A stretch of 64,000 bases of DNA from Spirometra erinaceieuropaei (Eukaryota > Platyhelminthes > Cestoda > Diphyllobothriidea > Diphyllobothriidae): positions 12,050-76,049 of the forward strand of contig CACRXP010000717.1 in assembly GCA_902702965.1 (NCBI GenBank), written 5' to 3'. Numbering within the stretch: the stretch's first letter is position 1; every line of letters begins with the position of its first letter. Position numbers and translations under genes: made by a program. Below the pieces are notes generated by a model. The model worked only from the letters and a program-made list of their open reading frames with translations. It was not told where the DNA came from and searched no databases. Of this stretch, positions 48,141 through 58,527 are shown in pieces.

Positions 48141-50170
48141 ACCCTGCCAACACATGGCCCCAGGGTCCAGATGGGGCCAGGCCCCGTCCAAATTTCCATC
48201 CTTTCTAATCACGTCAGTCTGCATTATATTAGACAGATTTTGTTCTATTATCGTGAAATATAAGCTTTTTAGCTTGTATAATGCGTTTTCGGTCGAATAA
48301 AATCGAGAAGTAATTTTTCCCAAAGGCAAATATTGGCCTTGTTTAAGTCGGTCATGTACACGCCCACGTGGACGGCACTTTTACGCTGACTGTGTGCACG
48401 CGAGATCGATAAAGCTGACCGATTCCTACTCCATATCAGGCTAGTTTGGACTGCAGTACGTTATCCATTTACTTGTTTATTTCTTCTATGCGATGCAATG
48501 TGTCATTGAAATAAGTAAATGTTTAGTTATAGTCTCTTGAATCGTACTTAAAGTTATTTATAAGAATGGCACGTAATCTGACTGCTTGAGTGTAGTATAT
48601 GGCGGTGGTATATGTTTTAATGATATTTATATGTTAATTCTAAGCAAATATGGAAAGGAAATACTAGGGAATTCATCGCAGTACAATCCACAACATGACT
48701 AAGCGGGCGAAGATGGCGTAATATGCCGCCACCGATGATCCCTCGCTCCCGTCTACGTCATATCTCATAACGGAGTCATCACCCGAACCCCCGATGCCGC
48801 AGCTTAGCCCTGAAGTTAGCATTGGTAGGTGTTATGTGGTATGTTATAAGACGATGTAGACGACGACCAGATTGCAGATGAAAGCTGGAACCCGTTCAGT
48901 GGCAATTGCTTCCTGACGGATTTGAGGGAATTCTGCTTAAGTGTCCAACTGCCGCAGGCAACATTCAAGTTGTTGTTCCAATTATTGCGGAAATACCACC
49001 CAGAGGTGCCCAAGGACCCGCGAACTCTCATGCAGACACGACGAGCATGCGTTACCGAGTCCCTCTCTAACGGCAGCTACGTCCACCTGGGCCTTAAACG
49101 CGGTCTGTTAGGTGAGCTGTAACTTCGGCCGTCGGCTTTGTTACCGAAAATACGGGTTCAACTCCACATTGACGAAATGAAGCTCTTTAAAGGGTCTGGG
49201 CAGTGTCTATGGCCAATCCTCGGTCGAGTCAGCTATCCTGTCCGTGGACTGCCGTTTGTTGTTGGAGTTTTCTCTGGTTCCGGCAAGCCTGAGCCTTTGG
49301 ATGTATTTCTTGGCCAGTGCATCTCAGAACTGAAGGATATTCTGACCAGCGGACTTCAGGTCCCGGATACGGATGCCGTATTTAGAGTTGAGCTCGCCAA
49401 CGTCATCTGCGACACGCCTGCTCGATCCTACGTCCGGCATGTAAAAGCGCATAATGGCTATTACGGCTGCGACAGGTAATTGACATAATGTACGAAGTGT
49501 AATCCTCCTAGGTGTTGTCATATGGGATGGCCCGTGGCAAACCGCATGACGTTCCCCGTACACAGCGGACGTCTGCGGGCTGACAGGTCATTCCGCATGA
49601 GAAGTCAGGAGCTGCACCACAAAGGCACCTCACCTTTCGAGGACTTGCCTATTGATATGGTTGCTACCTTTCCAATTGTCTACATACACCTAGTTTGTCT
49701 TGGTGTCATGCGGAAGCTTCTACATATGTGGCGGCTGGCTACGGGGAAGCAGTCGGTCACAATTAATGCCTCCACAAGACAGTGCAGTCAATGTTTGCCT
49801 GCTGAATTTTCACGCAAGTGCAGACCTCTTGATTGTCTGGAATACTGGAAGGCCGTGGAATACCGACAGTTCCTATTGTACATAGGTCCTGTAGTTCTAG
49901 CTTCCCATCTGGATTCCTCCCGTTATGAACATTTTCTTCTTTTGTTTGTTGCCGTTCTTATAATTTCCCATCACATTTTGCACAAATCCTTCATTGATTT
50001 GGACGTTTGCTATTAGACAAATTTGTTTCCGATTCCCCAATATTGTATAGTCCTGCGGATCTTGTTTATAATGTTCATTGTTTCGTCCACCTCCACGAGG
50101 ACGTTAGCCGTTTTGGAGTCTGGCCCCGGGGGCTATAGACGGGGCCAGACGGGGCTGGTGCTAGCAGGGT
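48141..50170 (+). mobile_element. DNA transposon with terminal inverted repeats and a broken transposase
   Basis: The left end reads accctgccaacacatggccc. The reverse complement of the right end reads accctgctagcaccagcccc. After these first 20 bases both ends continue into GC-rich tggggcc-type sequence. Inside is a plus-strand transposase-like gene (48695-50016). No clear target-site duplication was found at the ends. A solitary similar end lies at 43443-43463. The total length is about 2.0 kb. Confidence 0.7.
48695..50016 (+). pseudogene. Transposase-like gene (CACTA/EnSpm-like, tentative) with two tiny introns and two stops
   Basis: Model: 48695-48824, 48860-49475, 49512-50016. The start ATG gives MTKRAKMA and then an early stop at 48719. 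The same frame leads through a 35-base intron (gtaggt...tag) into DDDQIADESWNPFSG. A second stop lies at 49120, after which the frame continues with IRVQLHIDEMKLFKG, LWPILGRVSYPVRGLPFVVG and ICDTPARSYVRHVKAHNGYY. A 36-base intron (gtaatt...tag) then joins YYGCDR to CCHMGWPVANRM, making a CxxC-type cluster. Exon 3 holds PIDMVATFPIVYIHLVCLGV, then MRKLLHMW and EYRQFLLYIGPVVL. These blocks recall animal cut-and-paste transposases often labelled tnp2 or CACTA-like. The superfamily name is from memory. About 416 codons remain. The nonsense codons mark it as inactive. Confidence 0.72.
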
Positions 50171-51839
50171 ATATTATTGCCATCGTATATATTTGGCAGT
50201 CGAAAATGGAATACACATAAATTGCTTTCGTTAAGCTTGTATTATATTTAAACATTTAACATAAAAAATAATTTGTATGCACTGTAATATTAAGAGCCAT
50301 TTTTATAGTTCTCATTACCGAAAAAAGTATTGCATGCAGAATGTGTTTTCCTACCAAGATGATTTATATTTTTTGTGTACTCGTTATCCCCAAGGCAAGG
50401 TGATACGGGTTCCAAAAAGTCCTTGGAAGAGAGCTCTATGAAACTCGCAGAACTGTTGAATTTTATTTGGCTCGCATTGAAATTTTGCAGCGACATTTTT
50501 TCATAGACGGCGGTATGTCTAACAGAGTCAAGGTCATCAAATCGGAAGGTTCAAACAACTTTCATTATTATTAATATGCGAGGATTGTCCTGAAAGATGT
50601 TGACGTAATTTTACTCGGTAAGTTATCCTAAGCCGACCGCCGAAATATGTGGTCAACCACATTTTATTGCAAATATGTGCATGACTCATACTCGATCAAC
50701 AGAAATGTTTGTATTGCATTGGATTTTTTAACTGACTGGGTTTATTTTGTTTTTTAACTCAGTAGGAGCATAAAGAAACAATCCTAATTATGAAGCGTGT
50801 AGGAATCAAAGCCTTTTTTAGTTAAAATAGTTATCGTCAACGAAAAATCGCATGTGAAATCCGCACAGCATACGTGATGCCAGAGGATGTAAAACTGCTG
50901 AAGATTCTATTCAGCATGTACAGACGACTGTTAAATCTCCTATTTCATGGTCAAACAAGGTGCACTACTAAATATTGTCATATGCGACTACGTCGACGGA
51001 TAAGTGCGGGAGAAATCCCGTTTCTAGCATGCAACGGGCGGTTCATATATTACCGAATGGTTCGTGATAGAAGCTCGGAATTAGTAAGGGTTGCCAAACT
51101 CGCAGATCTGATGCCCACCGCAAACTACATCTTATATTTGTTTTTCAAACCAATTATCTTCCAGAAGCGTGGTGGTTTCATTTGATTCAAGTAAAATAAA
51201 GTTTTGGAACGACATTTAGAAGAGCGTACTTTATTGCTTATACAGGCGCAAAGGTGAATTTCAAGAAACAGCTAAGGTGTGTACGCAGTCACCGCAAATA
51301 ATAGTTTCAGTCAAACCCACCATTAACATTAGTTGCAGAAAAAATGAGGAACGCGAAGGGGCGCCGTATATCCTACATATAGTTGCTTTGCAATTTGGAG
51401 CTAACGGTGCTTGACAGCTTCATCATCTGAGCCCGTGGCCGCAATTTTTTTGCTTTCTCGTCCACATCGGGGCGTAAATTGCTGTACTTTCGTCCCCGGT
51501 GATGAATAACGCCGAGAAAATTATTCGCCAATTTTCTTCGCCGATGCTAGAACTGTTCGTCGTCTGGCTTTCTTGCGTGACTAATTATCTTCCTCAAACA
51601 GAGTACTAGCGTTCAGTGCGAAATAAGAGCATAGTGGCGAAGATAAATTGGAAGTTTACTAAAGAGACCTGACTCAAGTAGTTCTCAGGTCAAGGGGTCA
51701 TCGTCTTTTGCGAGGACTTCATCCTTTTCGCAGTCGAAAATGGGACCTTTTCCAACTGAATGTGTCGCGACACCAGAACTGGCGCAATTTCGTTTTTTTC
51801 ATTGTCATTTTGCTTAACGGACTTCTAATCTCAAAAACT
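50171..51839. other. No gene recognised
   Basis: One frame of 103 codons (50874-51185; LLKILFSMYRRLLNLLFHGQ) has no recognised domain. The last few hundred bases may be the body of the retroelement whose 3' end is at 51840-51960. Confidence 0.4.
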
Positions 51840-51960
51840 ATGCATTGCACTTTGTGCAAATTTTGCCTACATCGTCTAAAATTTGCATGTAAATTTATTT
51901 TTACTTGCTTTGATGGGACCCCGACGGGTCTTTAATAAAAATAATTGAATTGAATTGAAT
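51840..51960 (+). repeat. Retroelement 3' end with ATTGA repeats
   Basis: The sequence gtaaatttatttttacttgc, then gggaccccgacgggtctttaataaa, is followed by attgaattgaattgaattg. A very similar end occurs inverted at 52228-52330. An A-rich stretch plus a short tandem tail is typical of a non-LTR retroposon 3' end. Confidence 0.6.
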
Positions 51961-52227
51961 TGTACTAATACCGGTCATTACAACCCCGAAAACGATTAAG
52001 TATATAGTGGGCGGCATAATTCATAAGGGATCCGCAAGCACAGACATACCCTCTTCTGTCTTGCTTTCATTTTCATCAACTGGCATACCAGACGTTAAAA
52101 ACCTTCTAAAAATAAATACTGCTTTGTCCTTTAATAAAGCTCCACATATTAGTTGTCCGAAAGAAACTGCAAGATTAAATGAAACTATTCACAAAGCTAT
52201 TGAAAATAGCATATTAGCGGAGACAAT

Positions 52228-52330
52228 ATAAATAAATGAAGTATTTTTATTCAAGACCACTTAGGGTCCTGCCATAGCAAGTAAAAATAAATTTTTACAT
52301 GAATGTTAAAACAGCTAAACAAGATCTCTA
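52228..52330 (-). repeat. Retroelement 3' end, inverted second copy
   Basis: On the minus strand it reads catgtaaaaatttatttttacttgc, then ggaccctaagtggtcttgaataaa. It faces the plus-strand copy tail to tail. The minus frame at 52251-52604 is probably its body and has no recognisable domain. Confidence 0.6.
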
Positions 52331-52914
52331 GAATATGTAATTCACAGTTACTGAATAAGTTGTCTTTCACGAATAATATTAAGCGAGCAGTGAAAAATCT
52401 CCAATATCGAATAAACAAAATGAATTTGACTGAATTAACACTATAGGAGAAAAAAAGCTGTCGCTCAGGAAAGGATAAAAGGCACGCATGACCGACCTGC
52501 ATGCGGCAGTGTATAACGGATTTCATGAAGGCGTAATAATGCGGGTCAGACAGGTCTGGCCTGCAGGTGATATTGATTAAAAGGTTTGAAACGGACATCA
52601 TCAAGGCAGAATTCGTACGCCGGATGAGACCATTCCCGTCAAAGTGGCGAGACGAGAACCCAGACGCGACTGTTCACAGTTCGCTTCGAGTCCAGCCGAG
52701 GAGGGTGCAACGGAGATGCGACTAAACTGCTAGTAGATGACGAATGTAGAGGGTCCCGCCAAGAGTGTCGACAGACCATTTAGGTCAAAATAAGGATATT
52801 ACCTCAAGGACCGCATAAATGAACGAGTGGGGGTGAGGGTTCGAGATCGCGGGGGCCAAAGCGGAATTCTGATGAGTGTCGGCGATCAGCAAAACTGCGG
52901 CGTCTTAGAGCGTG
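52331..52914. other. No feature recognised beyond the above
   Basis: Turns from AT-rich to GC-richer after about 52600. Nothing is identified before the PLE fragment. Confidence 0.4.
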
Positions 52915-53152
52915 CACATAAACCCAGCCAAGTTATTTTCTTGAGAGAATTTGTCAGGAAGGATATCGCGTTCTGTGAGGGACAAAATGCATCCTCTGTG
53001 ATTTATAAGGTCCCCTCGAGCTATTCTAAGTTACTGGATCAACGCCTGTTAGCAACAGCAGAGGCGACAGCCATTAGGTTACGAAAACCGACCATATGTG
53101 CCCATGAGAACCTCGTGCAGGCTACGCGCTTACCGTGGTCAAACGTTGACTA
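52915..53152 (+). mobile_element. Penelope-like GIY-YIG C-terminal fragment
   Basis: The plus frame ends with LLDQRLLATAEATAIRLRKP, then TICAHENLVQATRLPW and a stop at 53150. This matches the end of the 27-kb PLE copy (QRLLATAKAAAIRLREPI). Only the last part of the nuclease domain is present and readable. Confidence 0.68.
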
Positions 53153-53920
53153 ACCACATACAACTTTCTGCGCCCTTCTGCTCTTGCCTAGCCGGTATTT
53201 TAAAAACTAACTTTTATTGATTTTTTCGCTCACTGTACCCCGTCCCATTTAACTGTACTGGCCGACGAGAAGTTACCGAAAGCAACCTCCGTCTGCCACC
53301 TTTTCTTCTAAATATCAAAAAGACGAAATTCCTGATGAGAGATCCTAGGATGTGATACTACAGACAGAAGAAGGAAATGTGAGAGCGTACGGGATTTTAG
53401 TGGCGGCGTCCTAAATTTCCGATGGCCCGTTCCCAATGTCATAGAGAAAGTTGTCTGGGAAGGATGAGATAAATCGAAGTTCGATCGAGTCAGTATTCAG
53501 AAAAAGTCGCAGTTATCTCTTAAATGTGTGTAGACTATCGGAATATCTTATATTTATTGGAGGGTTATTCCAGAGGAAAATATGCCTGGAAGCGCAAAAT
53601 AAATGCGTAGAGGTAAAGGAAGCGTGAGGAGGTAGAATCAAGGAAGAATTACGAGGGCTGTATGGGCGGCTACTAGGAGTAAGTGCTGAAATTCGAGGAA
53701 GATTTGAAGCATTATTAATGCGAAGGAGGAGACAAAAGCCTGCTTCTAGTCATCAAACCCATATAAAATGTAGGTTGGTTAACTGGTATCTATCTGAGGA
53801 GGAAATATTTAGATGTTCCCTACCAAGGAGTCGCTTAGTCAGTCAGTTAGTCACTCAGGCAGAACGCGGATAGTCCCAATTGGTTAAGTGAGGTTGCCTT
53901 GACAATGTCCGTTGACGAAA
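53153..53920. other. No gene recognised
   Basis: Purine-rich sequence without a recognisable frame. Decayed gtca units at 53826-53860 resemble the tail repeat of the CR1 copy that follows. Confidence 0.4.
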
Positions 53921-53956
53921 ATCAGTCAGTCAGTGTAGTCAGTCAGTCAGTCAGTG
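53921..53956 (-). repeat. ACTG tetranucleotide tail of a CR1-like element
   Basis: Runs of cagtcagtcagtg close the 3' untranslated region of the minus-strand CR1 copy. The second copy at 60954-60971 ends in the same way, so the tail belongs to the element. Confidence 0.8.
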
Positions 53957-54842
53957 TATTTGAAGGAAATAGGCTTACGCCTTTGAACTCCCTATTTGTA
54001 CATAAAAAATCAATAAATGAACAAAATGTGTAAAAATTACAGCATTAAGTGAATGCAGACTTTGATTCACATATGTCATTTGTCTCATGGCTAAAAAGTC
54101 ACAAAGCCTGCTTGTTGCTGCAGCATATGTCTATCGAGCCGGCATTTAAATGTTGACACAGATCGAGACATGACAACCGTCTCGGGAAGGTTATTCCACG
54201 GTTGCACAACACGGTTCGAGAAGCAATACTTCCTTACATTCAATCTACCCTGGGATACACGCAGCTTGAAAGGATGTCCCCGGAGGTTAGTTGTTGTGGT
54301 GAGTTAGAAAAAGTCATCGCACCGAAAGGCGCAGTCCAAACCACGCACGACACGGAAAGTGTACATCAAGTCTCCGCGCAACTACCTATAACTCAGAGGA
54401 TAGAGATTAAGGTTAGTTAAGCGAATCTCGTATGGCAGTGCACTTTGACTTCTTATTAATTTGTTGCTCGCCTCTGCACCCTTTCGAGCAGATTGTAATC
54501 CTGATGCGTCCATGGTCTCCAGGCCTGAACTGCATATTCGAGATGCGGCCTTACAAACGTGCCGAAGACTTTGGAGAAGCAGTCTTCATTGAAAACTGCG
54601 AATGCCCGCTTGATGGCATATAGCATTGAAGTTGCGGCCTTAGCCGCCTTACAACATTGTGTAGAAGTCTTTAGGCTGTCTGCAACCCAAACTCCGTGAT
54701 GTTTCTGCGTTTTTGCATATGGAAGTGGTTTTCCGTTCAGATGGTATTGCCGCGTACTAGGGGTTTGATTTCCGAGGCGCAGCATGGTACATTTGTCCAA
54801 ATTGAAGACTAAGAACCATCTGCGGGACCACTAGTTTAATCG
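53957..54842 (-). mobile_element. CR1-like retrotransposon, 3' part
   Basis: The minus strand carries the end of ORF2 and the 3' untranslated region. WSRRWFLVFNLDKCTMLRLG starts near 54830, followed by HGVWVADSLKTSTQC, LERVQRRATN near 54460, and in later frames LRGHPFKLR and PWNNLPETVV. The last are the conserved CR1 C-terminus, where a Trp-Asn pair precedes the end. Stops and frameshifts show decay. The 3' region is close to identical in layout to 60972-61440. Confidence 0.85.
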
Positions 54843-56432
54843 ACAAAGATTTCCACAAGGATGACTAACATTGTTTACACACGCTTTTCTCCATCCACTC
54901 CTTGAGTTTGATGCCGTTGTCCCAAATGCAGCGCCATCTTATTGGAAGCGATGAGTGAGGAGTCTGTTCGAAGACTGACCACGCTTTGTGTTACTGATGA
55001 GGAGGTGGTTTCTGTGTGCCGTCTTCACCTTTGGTGGAGAGAGCGGGTCGACCTTGCCAGGTCCGCCGCTGTAGATCTCGGGAGGCCTGCCAGCCAAGAC
55101 ATGGTGTTAGCGCTCACGCATATATAGCAGTCAGTTTCCCGTCTTTGACATCGCTATGCGTCACATGTTACTCCAATCCGGTTCCTTACTCTTAACTGTC
55201 TCTAGCAGTTTTTTTTCTTTAAGCGTGGTAGAATGGAAATAAATCGCAATAGTTGTGTATACACTCCCCAATACTGGTACGTCTCTCCTTTTGCTTTTCG
55301 AGACCCCTTTCCAGCGAAGAGAACGTCTACAAGCTGCTAGAGAATATCCAACTGACTTCAGAATCGGACTTTTACGCTGTATTCATCTCGAATCCGAAGA
55401 AGTTCGAATTTCTTTCATGCTAAATTGTACAATCTCTTCAGACAGGTGCCATTATTCTTCCAAAAGAAGGATAATGCAAATGAAGACAATTTAGTTGTCT
55501 GGGTAGGATGGATTCCTCTTTTATGTCTGATGGAATCGACATTCTTAGGACTATCACGTTATTGCCATTGAGCAACTACCAGCGTCCAGTATTGTCTACG
55601 ACCTGGACACAACCTTAGACTTTCCGATCTCTTTCAAAGATTACTGGAGTAAGGCTGTTCGTCCGAATCATTGTTTTCGAGAACCCTTCTTCAGGTAATA
55701 AGCTGGGTTTTTTATGCTATGCAACGGCTCATTATTCCATTGTTCGCTTATGTTAATGTCATTGGAGTGAAACGCTATCGTAAAGTGGAGCTTGAATTTG
55801 CTAGATATCCTATCAATTGATTTTCTGCTTAGTCATCTTTCGAAGGCTGCCCAGTCCGCATATGGGATCATAGAAAGATTCAATTCCTGGTCTCAGTGCA
55901 GGCGATTTCAGCGTATTAAAGAATACGTAAGGATTACTAGGAGAGTGTTTGCAGTCATTAACCTCAAACGCCTATCCTTGCTCCAGCAACATTCTACTAG
56001 TTAATGGATCTGAGTGCTCTGGTGGTATTCCCTCTCCAAGTAGCGAAATGTCCCCAGAGTCATGACCTTCTGGCGAGCGTCACCGTGCTTTTACTCGGGT
56101 TTTGAAGGGACGCCATAACTGTTGCCGGAGGGAGGCGCAGCCACTTGACCCTCTCAGTCGTCGTGTCGATGGCTGCGACAGTAGGCGACCCAACGCCATG
56201 CATACACCTACCGTTAATGCGGATGACTGTCACTGCATTTTACCAATATAATTTACAACTGAATGTGTTTGAGGTTCGGTCCTGCATTTTCAATCAAAAA
56301 TATTCTGTTAAGTGTATATATTACTGACAACATTTTAGTACCGTGTTTATTTAAAGTTACATATTGCATGTACCGTTTACGATAGGGTTTTCAAAGGCAT
56401 TGCCTATTACCCTTAAAATATACTGACCTAAG
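54843..56432. other. Unidentified 1.6-kb interruption of the CR1 copy
   Basis: Lies between two halves of one CR1 reverse transcriptase that lack only a few codons between them, so it looks like an insertion. It holds plus frames at 54942-55127 (VRRLTTLCVTDEEVVSVCRL), 55255-55494 and 55792-56004, none of them recognised. No terminal repeats or target duplication were seen. Confidence 0.45.
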
Positions 56433-56920
56433 TTCGCCTCATCGACAGCATTCTGGATGAATTTCCAGATTTTAATGTCATCCGCAAACATGGCACTATC
56501 ACAGTCCAACCCATCAACACAATCATTAATGAACAAGAAAAAGAGGGTTGGTCCGAGCACTGAGAGTTGTGGGACTTCACTTTCCATGAATGTGCGCCTT
56601 GATTGTTGTCTTTCTATGCAGACAATTTGGGAGCAGCCGACGAGGAAGTTTTCGATCCATTTAAGAAGTTTGCCGCGGATGCCCATTATTCTCAACTTTT
56701 GCAGGAGACGCTGGTGCGGAACACTGTCGAACGCCTTCCGGAAATCAATATAGGCCACGTGCACAGTGTGCTTTGCGTCCAGTGCTCTTGTCCAACCTTG
56801 CATTGTATATATTAAGTTCGTTACACATGATCTTCCCCTACGGAAACCATAATTGTGCATTGGACAAGAGGTTGTAGCTTTCCAGATAAGACATCAACCG
56901 TTTTTTATGTTTTTCTCCAT
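56433..56920 (-). mobile_element. CR1-like reverse transcriptase palm
   Basis: On the minus strand KRLMSYLESYNLLSNAQ (56900) leads, after a frameshift, to YGFRRGRSCVTNLIYTMQG. The frame then has motif A HVAYIDFRKAFDSVPHQRLL, an eroded motif B (VPQLSVLGPTLFFLFIND) and motif C SAMFADDIKIWKFIQNAVDE. The catalytic FADD is intact. It continues the 3' part at 53957-54842 and abuts a plus-strand endonuclease segment at its 5' side. Confidence 0.88.
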
Positions 56921-57853
56921 CGAAAATCGACGAACTCAAAGCGAGAGTACCGGAACAAATCCCCGACGTCATCGCCATAACGGAAACTTGGCTTAATGCC
57001 GAAATCATGGATGCTGAGATTTCGATACCGGGTTACCAGCTGTTTCGTAGAGACCGTCAAAATAGGCAGGGCGGAGGGGTAGTCATATATGTAAGGGAAG
57101 GAATTTCAGCATTTGAAAGAGCCCACACCCTATCCCTTGAATATGAATCCGTCTGGATAAAGATAAAGAAGAGCAATGCACAAAATCTAGAATTTCTGGC
57201 GATTTACAGACCACCAAATCTTCTGAGTGCAACTGATGAGTCGCTCCTCGGTTTAGTCAAAGACGTAGCTAGCCACCAAGAGGTACTTATTGCTGGGGAT
57301 TTCAACGCACCTGCAATAGAGTGGGAAACTATGGCAGTTAATGGTGGACCAGCCTCTTTCAGCAATAAGCTACTGGACCTCACACTCGATCTCCCTCTGG
57401 CGCAACATGTGAAGGTACCAACAAGATTTCGAGAGAACCAGAGAGCAAATTGTCTAGACCTAGTTTTCACTAAGGACTTCTCTAATATCGACGAAGTGTA
57501 TTCCAATGCACCTCTCGGGAAAAGTGACCATACCACGCTATTATGGGATTACTCGCTCTTCTCTAAACGCCAGAAGAGAACAGAGGGCCAACCTAATATA
57601 TGGAAGGCAGATTTTAATATGATGAAGAACGAATTGCTGTCCGTGAATTGGGACCAAATATTCAGGGGAGATCCGGAGGACGACTGGAGATCTTTTAAAA
57701 CGATTTCACTCGATCTGATTAGGCGCTGTTGTCCACCTAAAGTACAAAAAACAACTAGTCGACCTGCTTGGTTAACTAGGGACCTAAATAAGCAGCTACG
57801 GAAGAAAAGCAAAAGATGGAAAATATTCAGGGAAACTGCGTCACCAGCGCATT
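56921..57853 (+). mobile_element. CR1-like ORF2 endonuclease segment, inverted relative to its neighbour
   Basis: A single open plus frame from about 56923 encodes KIDELKARVPEQIPDVIAIT, ETWLNAEI, IPGYQLFRRDRQNRQGGGVV, FLAIYRPPN, VLIAGDFNAPAIEWE and LGKSDHTTLLWDY. ETW, GDFNAP and SDH are conserved blocks of the apurinic-type endonuclease of non-LTR elements. It continues into the linker before the polymerase (RPAWLTRDLNKQLRKKSKRW) and stops at the unknown base 57854. About 310 codons are intact and free of stops. Confidence 0.88.
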
Positions 57854-57854
57854 N
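57854..57854. other. Single undetermined base at a strand switch
   Basis: The only n noted in the window. To its left is plus-strand CR1 ORF2; to its right is minus-strand CR1 ORF1. It may mark a scaffolding or consensus join. Confidence 0.9.
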
Positions 57855-58112
57855 TCATTCTCTTTGGATGAATAGCGAGGGAGATTCCTCAGCTTCTCCA
57901 TCTCCACTTTAAGGCCCTTTATCTCCCTCTCCATTTCCGCAAATTTTTGAAGGAGTCCGAAACATGTCGTACAGGCTTCGTCTTCGTATTTGATATCCAT
58001 ACAACTTACTAGGCTCCTTGCTCGTTTAGCGGGAGGTGACTTAACAGCGATATATAAAGAGTTGCAGTCATTTGTACTACGAATAATGTTTACTCCTTTA
58101 TTTATTTCAGTC
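57855..58112 (-). mobile_element. CR1-like 5' end with the start of ORF1
   Basis: On the minus strand the protein reads AKRARSLVSCMDIKYEDEAC, TTCFGLLQKFAEMEREIKGL and KVEMEKLRNLP. It matches the first 60 residues of the ORF1 at 62173 (TTCFGLIHKFSKMEVELKGL). A Cys pair is followed by a coiled-coil-like heptad stretch. The upstream sequence to about 58112 is probably its 5' untranslated region. Confidence 0.78.
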
Positions 58113-58122
58113 CCTTCGCCGT

Positions 58123-58194
58123 GCGCCGATAGTGTAGTGGCGATCACGCTGCACACCCCACGACGGGACCTGGGTTCGAATCCCACTTGGGGCG
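58123..58194 (+). tRNA. tRNA-like sequence, probably a pseudogene
   Basis: Acceptor halves gcgccga and ttggggc pair at six of seven positions (one G-U). The D arm gtgtagtggcgatcac carries the A box. The T arm ctgggttcgaatcccac carries the B box with one end mismatch. A TTTTT terminator-like run follows at 58198. The D arm resembles tRNA-Val, but the anticodon arm does not fold with a normal seven-base loop, so no anticodon can be assigned. It sits just upstream of the minus-strand CR1 5' end. Confidence 0.55.
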
Positions 58195-58261
58195 ACCTTT
58201 TTGCACATTGTCCTGATGGTGTTTTGTCGACTGCCATTATTAATTCGAAGGATATGCAAGG

Positions 58262-58435
58262 TATTCTAGGTACGGCACGAAGTATTTAAAGGTGTATGAG
58301 AAGCTTTTTAACCAAGCCAACAATATGAAGCAAATAGCAAACGACTCAGCCGCTCTTGGTGTTGGCAGAGAATTGATACGAAGGAGTATGGTCGTTCCAA
58401 AGGAAGTTCTGTCGGAGTTCCGTGTGGATCGTTAG
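58262..58435 (+). other. Unidentified short open frame
   Basis: A clean frame reads YGTKYLKVYEKLFNQANNMK, then QIANDSAALGVGRELIRRSM and VVPKEVLSEFRVDR, and stops. Its amino-acid composition looks coding. There is no start codon and no match that I can name. It could be an exon remnant or part of a repeat. Confidence 0.3.
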
Positions 58436-58527
58436 AGGAATTGCTGATTAAGCTTCAATTTCCTAATCCAAATGGGCCCGCGATGCGTCCAGTAGGCAGA
58501 AATCCCAGAAAAGGCAAATCCATCGGA

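Noticed and set aside
53826..53956. CRISPR-like or other regular spaced repeat array
   Set aside because: The repeats are simple gtca/actg tetranucleotides at the 3' end of a CR1 element, with no unique spacers.
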